DNA of 29,829 nucleotides. Source: Fervidobacterium sp. (GTDB lineage: Bacteria > Thermotogota > Thermotogae > Thermotogales > Fervidobacteriaceae). The stretch is from the NCBI GenBank assembly GCA_003526765.1, contig DPXZ01000005.1:1-29829 (forward strand), in the 5' to 3' direction. Numbering within the stretch: position 1 is the stretch's first letter; each line of letters starts with the position of its first letter. This document shows, piece by piece, positions 15,896 to 22,886 of this stretch. The notes beneath the pieces are model-generated. The model worked only from the letters and a program-made list of their open reading frames with translations, ran no database searches and was not told the DNA's origin. The translations under genes and the position numbers were made by a program.

Positions 15896-16616
15896 ATTGG
15901 TTGAATCACTTACAAAAGGCATAGCAGTATACGAAACCATCCGCACATACGGCGGAAAACCTTTTGCGCTAATTGAGCATTACAAAAGGCTATGTAAATC
16001 TCTATCTTATTTGAAGATAGAGCCACCAAAATTGGAAGAATTTGAGTCACTTGTATACGATAATCTTTCAGATAGAATAAGGATTGTCTACGTGTACTCC
16101 GGTAAGTTAGTTAATTACATTTCGACTGAGGATAGTAGTGACTTCATTACCGATTTCGTGAAGATAGATTTTGCAAAAGTGCGACGAGCAGATCCAAAGA
16201 GCATACCAGCTGATTTGAAATCTCTTGGGAGACCAGATATATATCTTGCAAGGCTTACTAAGTTGGATAATTACGATGTAATAATGCTTGGAAACCATGG
16301 GCAAGTGTGTGAGGGGACGTTCAGCAACATCTTTCTTGTGATGGATGGAACGATTGTGACTCCTTCGTTAGAATCTGGTATTCTTGATGGTATAACAAGA
16401 ATGCACGTGATCAAATTTCTTGGAGAAATTGGCATCAAAACAGAGGAGAGATTCGTTGATCCTCAAGAAGTGTTCTACGCAGACGAAGTATTTTTGACGC
16501 ATACTAGTAGAGGGATTGTGCCTGTTGATCAAATTGGTAATGTAAAGACGAAATCAACAGAACTTTCGAGGCGACTATCACAGCAATTTGAGGATTATGT
16601 AAAGAGGATCATGTAA
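15852..16616 (+). CDS. Class IV aminotransferase (PabC/branched-chain aminotransferase fold)
   Basis: Up to 254 residues of a fold-type IV PLP enzyme. Seen: GIAVYETIRTYGGKPFALIEHYKRLCKSL near the start, DLKSLGRPDIYLAR with the probable PLP lysine (Lys123), GQVCEGTFSNIFLV with the conserved glutamate (Glu154), LESGILDGITRMHVI for phosphate binding, and DEVFLTHTSRGIVPV. The family includes aminodeoxychorismate lyase, branched-chain aminotransferase and D-amino-acid aminotransferase; I cannot say which. It resembles the T. maritima protein next to DUF721 and gyrB as I recall it. The start is uncertain: GTG 15852 or TTG 15867 overlap the mtaB end but keep the N-terminal strand, while TTG 15897 would leave almost nothing before GIAVYET. 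Confidence 0.88.
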   Translation: MWCPRLIKSKYRTSELVESLTKGIAVYETIRTYGGKPFALIEHYKRLCKSLSYLKIEPPKLEEFESLVYDNLSDRIRIVYVYSGKLVNYISTEDSSDFITDFVKIDFAKVRRADPKSIPADLKSLGRPDIYLARLTKLDNYDVIMLGNHGQVCEGTFSNIFLVMDGTIVTPSLESGILDGITRMHVIKFLGEIGIKTEERFVDPQEVFYADEVFLTHTSRGIVPVDQIGNVKTKSTELSRRLSQQFEDYVKRIM

Positions 16617-16617
16617 A

Positions 16618-16908
16618 ATGATCACTTTGAGAAAGGCCATAGAAGAATTATCCAGGAAAAACTACTTTTTTGAGAAGCTTTACATTCTTGCATCGTTACA
16701 GGAACAATCAGAAGCCATTCTTGGAAAAAACATCAGCAATCATTGCAAATTTTCTGAGTTCAAAAATGGCACACTCTACATAGAGTGCGATGATTATATA
16801 TGGGCAAATGAATTGAGAATGCTGAAAAGACAAATAAAGAAGAAGATTCACGACAAGTTGAAAGTTACAGTTGATGATATCAACATAGTTGTTGAGAGTT
16901 CTCGTTGA
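16618..16908 (+). CDS. DUF721 (DciA-like) protein
   Basis: This 96-residue protein has the DUF721 pattern: an N-terminal helix, then NGTLYIECDDYIWANELRML followed by the basic KRQIKKKIHDKLKV and a short end with DINIVVE. DUF721 proteins are typically encoded next to dnaA, recF or gyrB; the DciA branch loads or runs the replicative helicase in bacteria without DnaC. The C-terminal extensions of longer DciA proteins are absent. It begins 1 base after the aminotransferase stop, and gyrB follows with a 44-base gap to the chosen start. A role in replication is inferred from family and position only. Confidence 0.85.
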   Translation: MITLRKAIEELSRKNYFFEKLYILASLQEQSEAILGKNISNHCKFSEFKNGTLYIECDDYIWANELRMLKRQIKKKIHDKLKVTVDDINIVVESSR

Positions 16909-16952
16909 ATCAAGATCTAAGGTATTTCATGAAATCTACGGAGGTGAACTTT

Positions 16953-18881
16953 GTGAATACAAACGATGTATTGAACGAAACCGTTGCAGATGAATACAAT
17001 GCTCAAAATATACAAGTTTTGAAGGGCCTTGAACCAGTTAGACAAAGGCCGGGTATGTACATAGGTTCGACTGGTAAGAACGGTTTGCACCATTTGGTCT
17101 ACGAAATTGTAGATAACAGTATCGATGAAGCTATACAGGGCTATTGCGATAGGATAAAGGTTGTCATAAAGAGCGATGGGTCTATAGAAGTAGAAGACAA
17201 TGGACGTGGTATTCCCGTTGATATTCATCCTGAAACGGGTACAAGTGCACTTGAATTGGTAATGAGCACACTCCATGCAGGTGGAAAGTTTTCCAAAGAT
17301 AATTACAAAGTAAGTGGTGGATTGCACGGTGTTGGTGCGTCCGTTGTTAATGCACTCTCCGAATGGATGGAAGTGGAAGTGCACAGGTACGGAAAAATTT
17401 ATCGACAAAGGTATTCACGTGGTTTAAAGACCACAGAAGTAGAAGTTGTTGGTGAGACTGACAACAGAGGTACGATCGTTAGATTCAAGCCTGATGCAAC
17501 GATATTTACTACTGTAGAATTCGATGCAGATACCTTACTTACGAGACTTAGAGACCTTGCCTTTCTCAATCCGAACATAACTATCGAATTTATAGATGAA
17601 CGAGATAACATGCAGAGAACTCTCCATTATGCTGGTGGAATAAAGGAATTTGTCATGTATTTGAATAAGGGTGCCAAGACGCTTCACGATGTCGTATTGA
17701 TAGATGGGACCTATCAGGATGTTGAAGTGCACATCGCATTGCAGTACACTGATGATGACGAAGAAGAAATCGTTTCTTTCGTAAACAACATAAAGACAGT
17801 CGATGGTGGTACACATGTAACAGGTTTCAAGACAGCGTTTACACGTGCAATAAACGATTTTGGAAAGAAGAGAAATCTCATAAAAGGTGATCCATTCCGC
17901 GGTGAAGATCTGCGCGAGGGTATGACTGCCGTTATCAACGTGCTCATGATGGGTATACCGCAATTTGAAGGACAGACCAAATCGAAACTTGGTAATGAAG
18001 AAGTTCAAGAGGCCGTGGCAAAGGTAGTAAGAGACTCTCTCATGGATTACTTCGAAGTGAATGAGAATACATTAAAAGTGATTATCCAGAAAGCACAGCA
18101 AGCTAGGGAAGCCAGAGAAGCGGCGAAACATGCAAGAGAGGCAGTAAAACGCAAGAATGCACTTGGTGCCTCCATGCTTCCCGGAAAACTCGCGGATTGT
18201 ATAACGAAGAATATGGAAGAGGCGGAGTTATTCATAGTGGAAGGAGAATCTGCAGGTGGTAGTGCAAAACAAGCAAGGGCTAGGAACTTTCAAGCGATTC
18301 TACCACTACGCGGTAAGATATTGAATGTCGAAAAGAGTAACGAACTGAGGTTACTCAAAAACGAGCAGATAAGGGATATCATCACCGCAATTGGTAGCGG
18401 CACAGGAGACAATTTTGACTTGAGTAAATTGAGATATGGAAAGATCGTCATAATGACTGATGCTGACGTCGATGGTGCCCACATCAGAACGCTTTTGCTT
18501 GCACTGTTCTATAGATACATGAGACACTTGTTGGAGGACGGAAGGATATATATTGCCATGCCACCACTCTACAGAATTGCGGTGAGCGGTGAGAAACCGA
18601 TGTATCTGTATTCGGATGAAGAGTTGAAGGAAAAGTTGGCTGCCATAGAAGGCAAAAAATATGAAATTCAGCGTTACAAAGGTCTCGGTGAGATGAACCC
18701 AGAACAGCTCTGGGAAACGACGATGAACCCAGAAACTAGAAAGATCATCAAGGTTAGAATAGAAGATGCGGAAGAGGCAGACAACCTATTTGAGATACTT
18801 ATGGGTAAGGATCCAGAAGAAAGACGTGGTTACATAATGAGACATGCAAAGCAACTCTCTCTGTTGGATTTGGATGTTTAG
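16953..18881 (+). CDS. gyrB: DNA gyrase subunit B
   Basis: This 642-residue protein is the ATPase subunit of DNA gyrase, which with GyrA introduces negative supercoils. Motifs in order: LEPVRQRPGMYIGSTGKNGL, EIVDNSIDEAIQG (Mg-binding Asn), VEDNGRGIPVD, SGGLHGVGASVVNALSEW, the transducer domain, the Toprim motifs VEGESAGGSAKQAR and MTDADVDGAHIRTLLL, and the C-terminal YKGLGEMNPEQLWETTMNPE. The GTG at 16953 is chosen because GGAGGTGA (16940-16947) lies 5 bases upstream; a TTG at 16905 in the same frame would overlap the DUF721 gene and has no such site. The length is usual for the short form, without the insertion of the E. coli protein. gyrA is not in the window. Confidence 0.98.
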   Translation: MNTNDVLNETVADEYNAQNIQVLKGLEPVRQRPGMYIGSTGKNGLHHLVYEIVDNSIDEAIQGYCDRIKVVIKSDGSIEVEDNGRGIPVDIHPETGTSALELVMSTLHAGGKFSKDNYKVSGGLHGVGASVVNALSEWMEVEVHRYGKIYRQRYSRGLKTTEVEVVGETDNRGTIVRFKPDATIFTTVEFDADTLLTRLRDLAFLNPNITIEFIDERDNMQRTLHYAGGIKEFVMYLNKGAKTLHDVVLIDGTYQDVEVHIALQYTDDDEEEIVSFVNNIKTVDGGTHVTGFKTAFTRAINDFGKKRNLIKGDPFRGEDLREGMTAVINVLMMGIPQFEGQTKSKLGNEEVQEAVAKVVRDSLMDYFEVNENTLKVIIQKAQQAREAREAAKHAREAVKRKNALGASMLPGKLADCITKNMEEAELFIVEGESAGGSAKQARARNFQAILPLRGKILNVEKSNELRLLKNEQIRDIITAIGSGTGDNFDLSKLRYGKIVIMTDADVDGAHIRTLLLALFYRYMRHLLEDGRIYIAMPPLYRIAVSGEKPMYLYSDEELKEKLAAIEGKKYEIQRYKGLGEMNPEQLWETTMNPETRKIIKVRIEDAEEADNLFEILMGKDPEERRGYIMRHAKQLSLLDLDV

Positions 18882-18922
18882 GTTAGGTGCTCTGCTTGCA
18901 TTAGTTGAAAGGTGGGGATGAT

Positions 18923-19276
18923 ATGAAAGCTATCTTAAAGCCAGCAGTTTTGATTCCAATTATCGCAGGGATACTTATCGGAGGGGTGTTGTTTACCTTA
19001 GGTGACTACGACGATGCACCTGGCCTGTCTGCTATCGGACTAACGGTTGGATTTGTATTGATTATGATTGGTGTGAACAAAACTGGCATAATCAAAAAGG
19101 GATGGCTCTTGCCGATTATACTGTTTTGTTTGGGAGCATTCATAACGCTGCTTACTACATCAATCCTGATCGAGGGCGAGTTCGAGGATAAACCTTGGAT
19201 GTCGCTCATCGGTTTTTCAGTTGCCGCAGTCTTAGTTCTTGTCGGTATGCTAAGGGTAAAGGCGATAGAGAAATAG
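18923..19276 (+). CDS. Small four-helix membrane protein of unknown function
   Basis: I do not recognise this 117-residue protein. It has four hydrophobic segments: about residues 5-24 (PAVLIPIIAGILIGGVLFTL), 33-52 (AIGLTVGFVLIMIGV), 59-80 (WLLPIILFCLGAFITLLTT) and 90-112 (SLIGFSVAAVLVLVGML), with short acidic loops (DYDDAPG, EGEFEDKP) between 1-2 and 3-4. These two loops and the following glycine-rich helices suggest an internal duplication of a two-helix unit. ATG at 18923 follows GGTGGGG (18911-18917). It starts 41 bases after gyrB and probably shares its transcript. Confidence 0.75.
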   Translation: MKAILKPAVLIPIIAGILIGGVLFTLGDYDDAPGLSAIGLTVGFVLIMIGVNKTGIIKKGWLLPIILFCLGAFITLLTTSILIEGEFEDKPWMSLIGFSVAAVLVLVGMLRVKAIEK

Positions 19277-19603
19277 AGCACATCGCCATTTAACGAAAAA
19301 GGCAGACCGGTACAAATTTCATGTGTGATATCGTTATTAGCGCTATCATAGTGTTTTGTTACAGTTCATCGCTGACTGCATTTTGTTTTTCAAATGGTAA
19401 AAATCTCGTCTATGTTGCCTTGTTCTAACCATCTCTCTAACCATTCCATTATTTCTCAATGGAGCTTCATGCGATATCTGGTAAATTGAGTCTAAAAGCT
19501 ATCCGTGTAATATCCCCTCACTCAAAAGTCATTCAAAAATGTTAAGTTACCCTCTTCATAAGAATATCTTCAATCTAAATCTCCTCAATTCTTTAAGGGA
19601 AGT
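19277..19603 (+). other. Stretch without a confident gene
   Basis: No supported gene lies here. The plus strand is pyrimidine-rich, unlike the purine-rich coding strands around it. Read on the minus strand, one frame gives codons interrupted by three stops, ending in EWLERWLEQGNIDEIFTI and a TGA at 19390-19392, which could be the worn 3' part of an old gene. TCTAACCAT occurs twice within 20 bases (near 19424-19445). A weak hairpin CAGTT/GACTG near 19362-19378, followed by TTTTGTTTTT (19381-19390), may end the gyrB transcript. Confidence 0.35.
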
Positions 19604-19634
19604 ACCACGTGATCATAGTATAATAATACGTGGT
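19604..19634 (+). promoter_or_regulatory. Promoter of the flagellar ring operon with a flanking inverted repeat
   Basis: TATAAT lies at 19619-19624. A perfect 7-base inverted repeat flanks it: ACCACGT (19604-19610) and ACGTGGT (19628-19634). No clear -35 box is seen, and the sequence does not match the sigma-28 flagellar consensus. The arrangement looks like a -10 box inside an operator, which would let a repressor block flgA transcription. The start point would be near 19631, about 47 bases before the chosen flgA start. Confidence 0.5.
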
Positions 19635-19677
19635 TCAATCAGCAAATTTGAAAGAGGCGAAAGAAAGGGGTGGAAGA

Positions 19678-20640
19678 TTGAGTTACCCTACTAGAGTAAA
19701 ACTGACCAAAGCACTATCGGTATTTATACTAATTGCTTGTGCTTCATGCGTTTATCCTTTCTTTGCATCATTCAAATCGAATGTAGCTACATTCGGTGGG
19801 CCTGTGTTAATGGGCGATGTGATCAGTGAGACAGATGTACCTAAAGAAACACTGGATAAAATAATCGTGGCATACTTGCCTGCGAATAGTTCGATTACCT
19901 TGACGAAGAAGTATCTCTACAACTTATTGAAGAAAAGAGTTGGAATTATCGATGTTGAAATAGATGACATACCTGTTGTCATTGAGGCAAAGAGTGAGAA
20001 TGAAATATCAAACGAGGAGAAAAGGAACGAGATATCTGAAGATACCATCAGTGATGTGGTTTTGAAAGAACTCCATACACACTATCCGGATGGTACTACG
20101 TTCAATCTCAAGTCTCAGACTGGGAAAGTCATAGATCACGATTCCTACTCCATAACCGTCTACGCAACCACCAAATCATCACCATTTGTGCGAGTGACGC
20201 TCCAGAAAGGTGGAAGGATTGTGGGATACGTCACGTTGCAATACAATGCAATTTTGTTAAGGAAAGTGGCAATAGCTAATAGAAGAATAGAGAAGGGTGA
20301 GATCATCGGTATAAACGATGTGAGGTATGAGGAAGTTAACATATACTCTTTGACGAAAATCCCAACACTTGAGGAAGACTTACCGATGATGGCAAATAAG
20401 GTCTTTTCAAAAGATGAAGTAATCGATATGAAATACCTAAGTGAGGTACCACCAGTAATAAAAGGCCAAATAATAAAGGCATACAGCAACATCGGGGGTA
20501 TAAGTGTTTCGATCCTTGCACAAGCATTGGAAAATGGGTATATTGGTAATGTTATTCGTATCAAAAACCAAGACAATGGCTCAATAATAAATGGCACAGT
20601 TGAAGAAGATGGCACGATAAAAGTTTTCGAAGGGAAGTGA
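19678..20640 (+). CDS. flgA: Flagellar P-ring assembly chaperone FlgA
   Basis: This protein of about 320 residues matches FlgA, the periplasmic chaperone for P-ring (FlgI) assembly. Its C-terminal half has the SAF-like region: VAIANRRIEKGEIIGINDVR, VFSKDEVIDMKYLSEVPPVI and KGQIIKAYSNIGGISVSILAQ, ending in ENGYIGNVIRIKNQDNG and NGTVEEDGTIKVFEGK, as in the FlgA family. The TTG at 19678 is the likely start because AAGGGGTGG (19665-19673) is 4-5 bases upstream; a GTG at 19630 would sit at the transcription start. From the TTG the N-terminus has Arg/Lys then a hydrophobic run ending LIAC at residues 18-21, which fits a lipobox, unusual for FlgA. It heads the flgA-flgH-flgI-flgJ operon; flgH starts 4 bases after its stop. 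Confidence 0.9.
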   Translation: MSYPTRVKLTKALSVFILIACASCVYPFFASFKSNVATFGGPVLMGDVISETDVPKETLDKIIVAYLPANSSITLTKKYLYNLLKKRVGIIDVEIDDIPVVIEAKSENEISNEEKRNEISEDTISDVVLKELHTHYPDGTTFNLKSQTGKVIDHDSYSITVYATTKSSPFVRVTLQKGGRIVGYVTLQYNAILLRKVAIANRRIEKGEIIGINDVRYEEVNIYSLTKIPTLEEDLPMMANKVFSKDEVIDMKYLSEVPPVIKGQIIKAYSNIGGISVSILAQALENGYIGNVIRIKNQDNGSIINGTVEEDGTIKVFEGK

Positions 20641-20644
20641 TTGA

Positions 20645-21250
20645 ATGGGTAAGGGACTTATCAGATTTGCCAGTATCGTGTTCTTGCTTATCTCTGTACT
20701 TGTTCTTGCTGATTCATTGTATACGAATTCAAAGAATCCGCAATTTCAAAACATATTAGGCACATACAAGCCTTCTCGTGTGGGTGATTATGTTACTGTC
20801 GTTGTATACGAATCACCGAGGATTTCCACATCATCTCAAGTCAATTCACTTACTGGCGCATTCGTGAATGCGATAAACACAGGCACGAAACTCGTAGGGT
20901 TGGATTTGAGTAAGTATTTGCCAGCTAATAGTTCTGATACAGATAAAAGAGACAACAAGAGCCAGGCAAATGCAGTTGTACAATTGACTGCTGTTGTGAA
21001 ACAAGTGGACGAGACGGGGAAGCTCTTTTTGGAAGGAAAAAAACAAATAAAGGTGGGGAACGACCTGAGAGAAATTATAATCACAGGTTGGGTACATCCT
21101 CAATCGATAGGTCCAGACAATGTTGTGAATTCCACTGACCTCATAGATGCACAGATTTGGGAAAATGGTAAGATAGTATTTCAAGATGATCCACAACAAA
21201 GTTCTTGGCTCGGCTTGATACTTGCTTCAATAACAGGACTGTTCAAATAA
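20645..21250 (+). CDS. flgH: Flagellar L-ring protein FlgH
   Basis: This 201-residue protein matches FlgH, which forms the outer ring around the flagellar rod. Seen: SLYTNSKNPQFQNILGTYKP, the family motif VGDYVTVVVYESPRISTSSQ, NAVVQLTAVVKQVDETGKLF, FLEGKKQIKVGNDLREIIIT, GWVHPQSIGPDNVVNSTDLI, and a C-terminal helix SSWLGLILASITGLFK. Canonical FlgH is an outer-membrane lipoprotein. Here the signal peptide (MGKGLIRFASIVFLLISVLVLADS) has no cysteine, and the protein contains none at all, so it should not be lipidated. The start lies 4 bases after the flgA stop, close enough for coupled translation. The ring would sit in the outer sheath (toga) if the host is a Thermotogota. Confidence 0.92.
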   Translation: MGKGLIRFASIVFLLISVLVLADSLYTNSKNPQFQNILGTYKPSRVGDYVTVVVYESPRISTSSQVNSLTGAFVNAINTGTKLVGLDLSKYLPANSSDTDKRDNKSQANAVVQLTAVVKQVDETGKLFLEGKKQIKVGNDLREIIITGWVHPQSIGPDNVVNSTDLIDAQIWENGKIVFQDDPQQSSWLGLILASITGLFK

Positions 21251-21291
21251 CCTCATATTTCGAACGCTTCATGATGTGGAGGTAACCAGCT

Positions 21292-22296
21292 ATGCGCAAA
21301 TTGAAATCAAAAAGAGTAATAGCGTTGTTTTTCATCCTGACTGTAACATTTACATTCGGTGTGAATGTAAGAATAAAAGACTTTGCAAAGTTTAGAGGTG
21401 CTCGAGATAATCAACTCTTCGGCATTGGGCTTGTCGTTGGTCTCAACGGTACGGGTGATAGCGGCTCGCTTAATTCCACGTTGTTGGCAAACATGCTGAA
21501 GAATTTCGGTGTTACCGTTGATCAAAATGCGTTGAAGACGAAAAACGTTGCGCTTGTGATGGTTGTAACTGATATCCCAGCATTTTATAAAGCAGGTATG
21601 CGCCTCGATGTACAGCTTGCAAGCATAAACGATGCAAAGAGTTTGAAAGATGGGATATTGCTCCAGACACCACTTTATGGAGCGGACGGTAAGATATATG
21701 CAGTCGCACAGGGTAACGTATCCATCGGTGGAGAGGATGTAAAAGGTACTGCAAATCTGCAAAAAAGATTTCCATTGGTTGGATATATCCCGGAAGGTGC
21801 TATAATTGAAAGTGAGATTCCATCTCAAATTATAGACGGTAATGCGGTAACTGTGCTCTTGAACAAGCCAGATTTGACGACAGCTGCAAGAACTGCGCTC
21901 GCGATAAATCAAAAATTTGGCGTAAACATAGCAAAGGCCATAGATGGTGCTAGTGTCAAAGTAAACGTACCCAACGTCTTTGCGGACGATGTGATTTCGT
22001 TCTTAGCACTGGTTGAGGAAATAGAAGTGCCAATGGATACAGTTGCTCAGGTAGTCATAAATGAACGAACTGGCACAGTTGTCTTTGGCGGAGATGTTGT
22101 CATATCGGATTTTGTACTTTCGTATGGCAACTTTGTTGTGACGATAAGCAACGGTCAACTTGGAGATAAACAAGCAACCATAGGTAACCTTGTAACGGCA
22201 TTGAAATCACTTGGTGCTACACCTCAAGATGTAATCGCAATTGTTCAAGAATTGTACAAGGCTGGCGTGATTTTTGCTCAAATGAGAGTCATGTAG
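21292..22296 (+). CDS. flgI: Flagellar P-ring protein FlgI
   Basis: This 334-residue protein matches FlgI, which forms the periplasmic P-ring. Seen: a Sec signal peptide (about residues 1-24), then VRIKDFAKFRGARDNQLFGI, GLVVGLNGTGDSG, LANMLKNFGV, KNVALVMVVTDIPAF, GMRLDVQLASINDAKSL, GILLQTPLYGADGKIYAVAQ, GNVSIGG, and toward the end VVINERTGTVVFGGDVVISD and ATIGNLVTALKSLGATPQDV. The end IVQELYKAGVIFAQMRVM is the usual family terminus. ATG at 21292 follows TGGAGGT (21277-21283). It sits between flgH and the rod-binding gene, with FlgA, its chaperone, in the same operon. Confidence 0.96.
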   Translation: MRKLKSKRVIALFFILTVTFTFGVNVRIKDFAKFRGARDNQLFGIGLVVGLNGTGDSGSLNSTLLANMLKNFGVTVDQNALKTKNVALVMVVTDIPAFYKAGMRLDVQLASINDAKSLKDGILLQTPLYGADGKIYAVAQGNVSIGGEDVKGTANLQKRFPLVGYIPEGAIIESEIPSQIIDGNAVTVLLNKPDLTTAARTALAINQKFGVNIAKAIDGASVKVNVPNVFADDVISFLALVEEIEVPMDTVAQVVINERTGTVVFGGDVVISDFVLSYGNFVVTISNGQLGDKQATIGNLVTALKSLGATPQDVIAIVQELYKAGVIFAQMRVM

Positions 22297-22349
22297 TTAG
22301 CAACCATTTACGACTAAAGTTACGACTAAGGACAAACGAGGTGATTTTC

Positions 22350-22886
22350 ATGATCAATCTATCAAATAGTGTGTCTTCTATAAACGCAAACAATTCAACT
22401 AACACAAGTTATGATGATTATCAGAAACAGTTGAGAAAGGCTTCGGATGAGTTTGCTTCCATGTATATATACGAAGTATTCAAGAAGATGTACGATACAG
22501 TACCGAAGAGTGGCTTTCTACAAGATAGTTTCGGTGAGAGCTGGTTCAGAGAGATGCTCTTGCAAGATTACGCATTGAAGTCTGCAAAAACTGATCTCAA
22601 GAGCGTTTCAGACATGATTTACAGGAGTCTTGGCGGTGAGGAGACGCCGCAAGATTCGGCAAATTCACAGGACTCCCAGACTTTGCAAAGTTCTCAGTCG
22701 TCTAAACTAACACAGATATCTCAAACTTACGTCAATAGATTGAAGTCCATTCAAATGATGAATTTGTTGAACTCGTTAGTTTCGATCGATGATACAACAA
22801 GTTCCACAGTGGGCTCACCTTTAGACACATTACTCAATCCCTCATTGACTCCCTTGATTCCCGAGGATCAAGAATCTGGTGAGTGA
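22350..22886 (+). CDS. flgJ: Rod-binding protein, FlgJ N-terminal type
   Basis: This 178-residue protein matches the N-terminal rod-scaffold domain of FlgJ: KASDEFASMYIYEVFKKMYD, VPKSGFLQDSFGESWFREML and DYALKSAKTDLKSVSDMIYR (about residues 28-104). The muramidase domain that follows in the E. coli protein is missing, as in many bacteria that use a separate wall hydrolase. The tail is a Ser/Gln-rich linker (SQDSQTLQSSQSSK) and a short helical piece ending in EDQESGE. ATG at 22350 is chosen because GAGGTGA (22338-22344) is 5 bases upstream; a GTG at 22341 lies inside that site. Its last 45 bases overlap the 3' end of the convergent sliding-clamp-like gene. Confidence 0.85.
   Translation: MINLSNSVSSINANNSTNTSYDDYQKQLRKASDEFASMYIYEVFKKMYDTVPKSGFLQDSFGESWFREMLLQDYALKSAKTDLKSVSDMIYRSLGGEETPQDSANSQDSQTLQSSQSSKLTQISQTYVNRLKSIQMMNLLNSLVSIDDTTSSTVGSPLDTLLNPSLTPLIPEDQESGE

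Noticed and set aside
16905..16952. Earlier TTG start for gyrB
   Set aside because: It overlaps the DUF721 gene and has no ribosome binding site, while GTG 16953 has a strong GGAGGTGA and yields a normal GyrB N-terminus.
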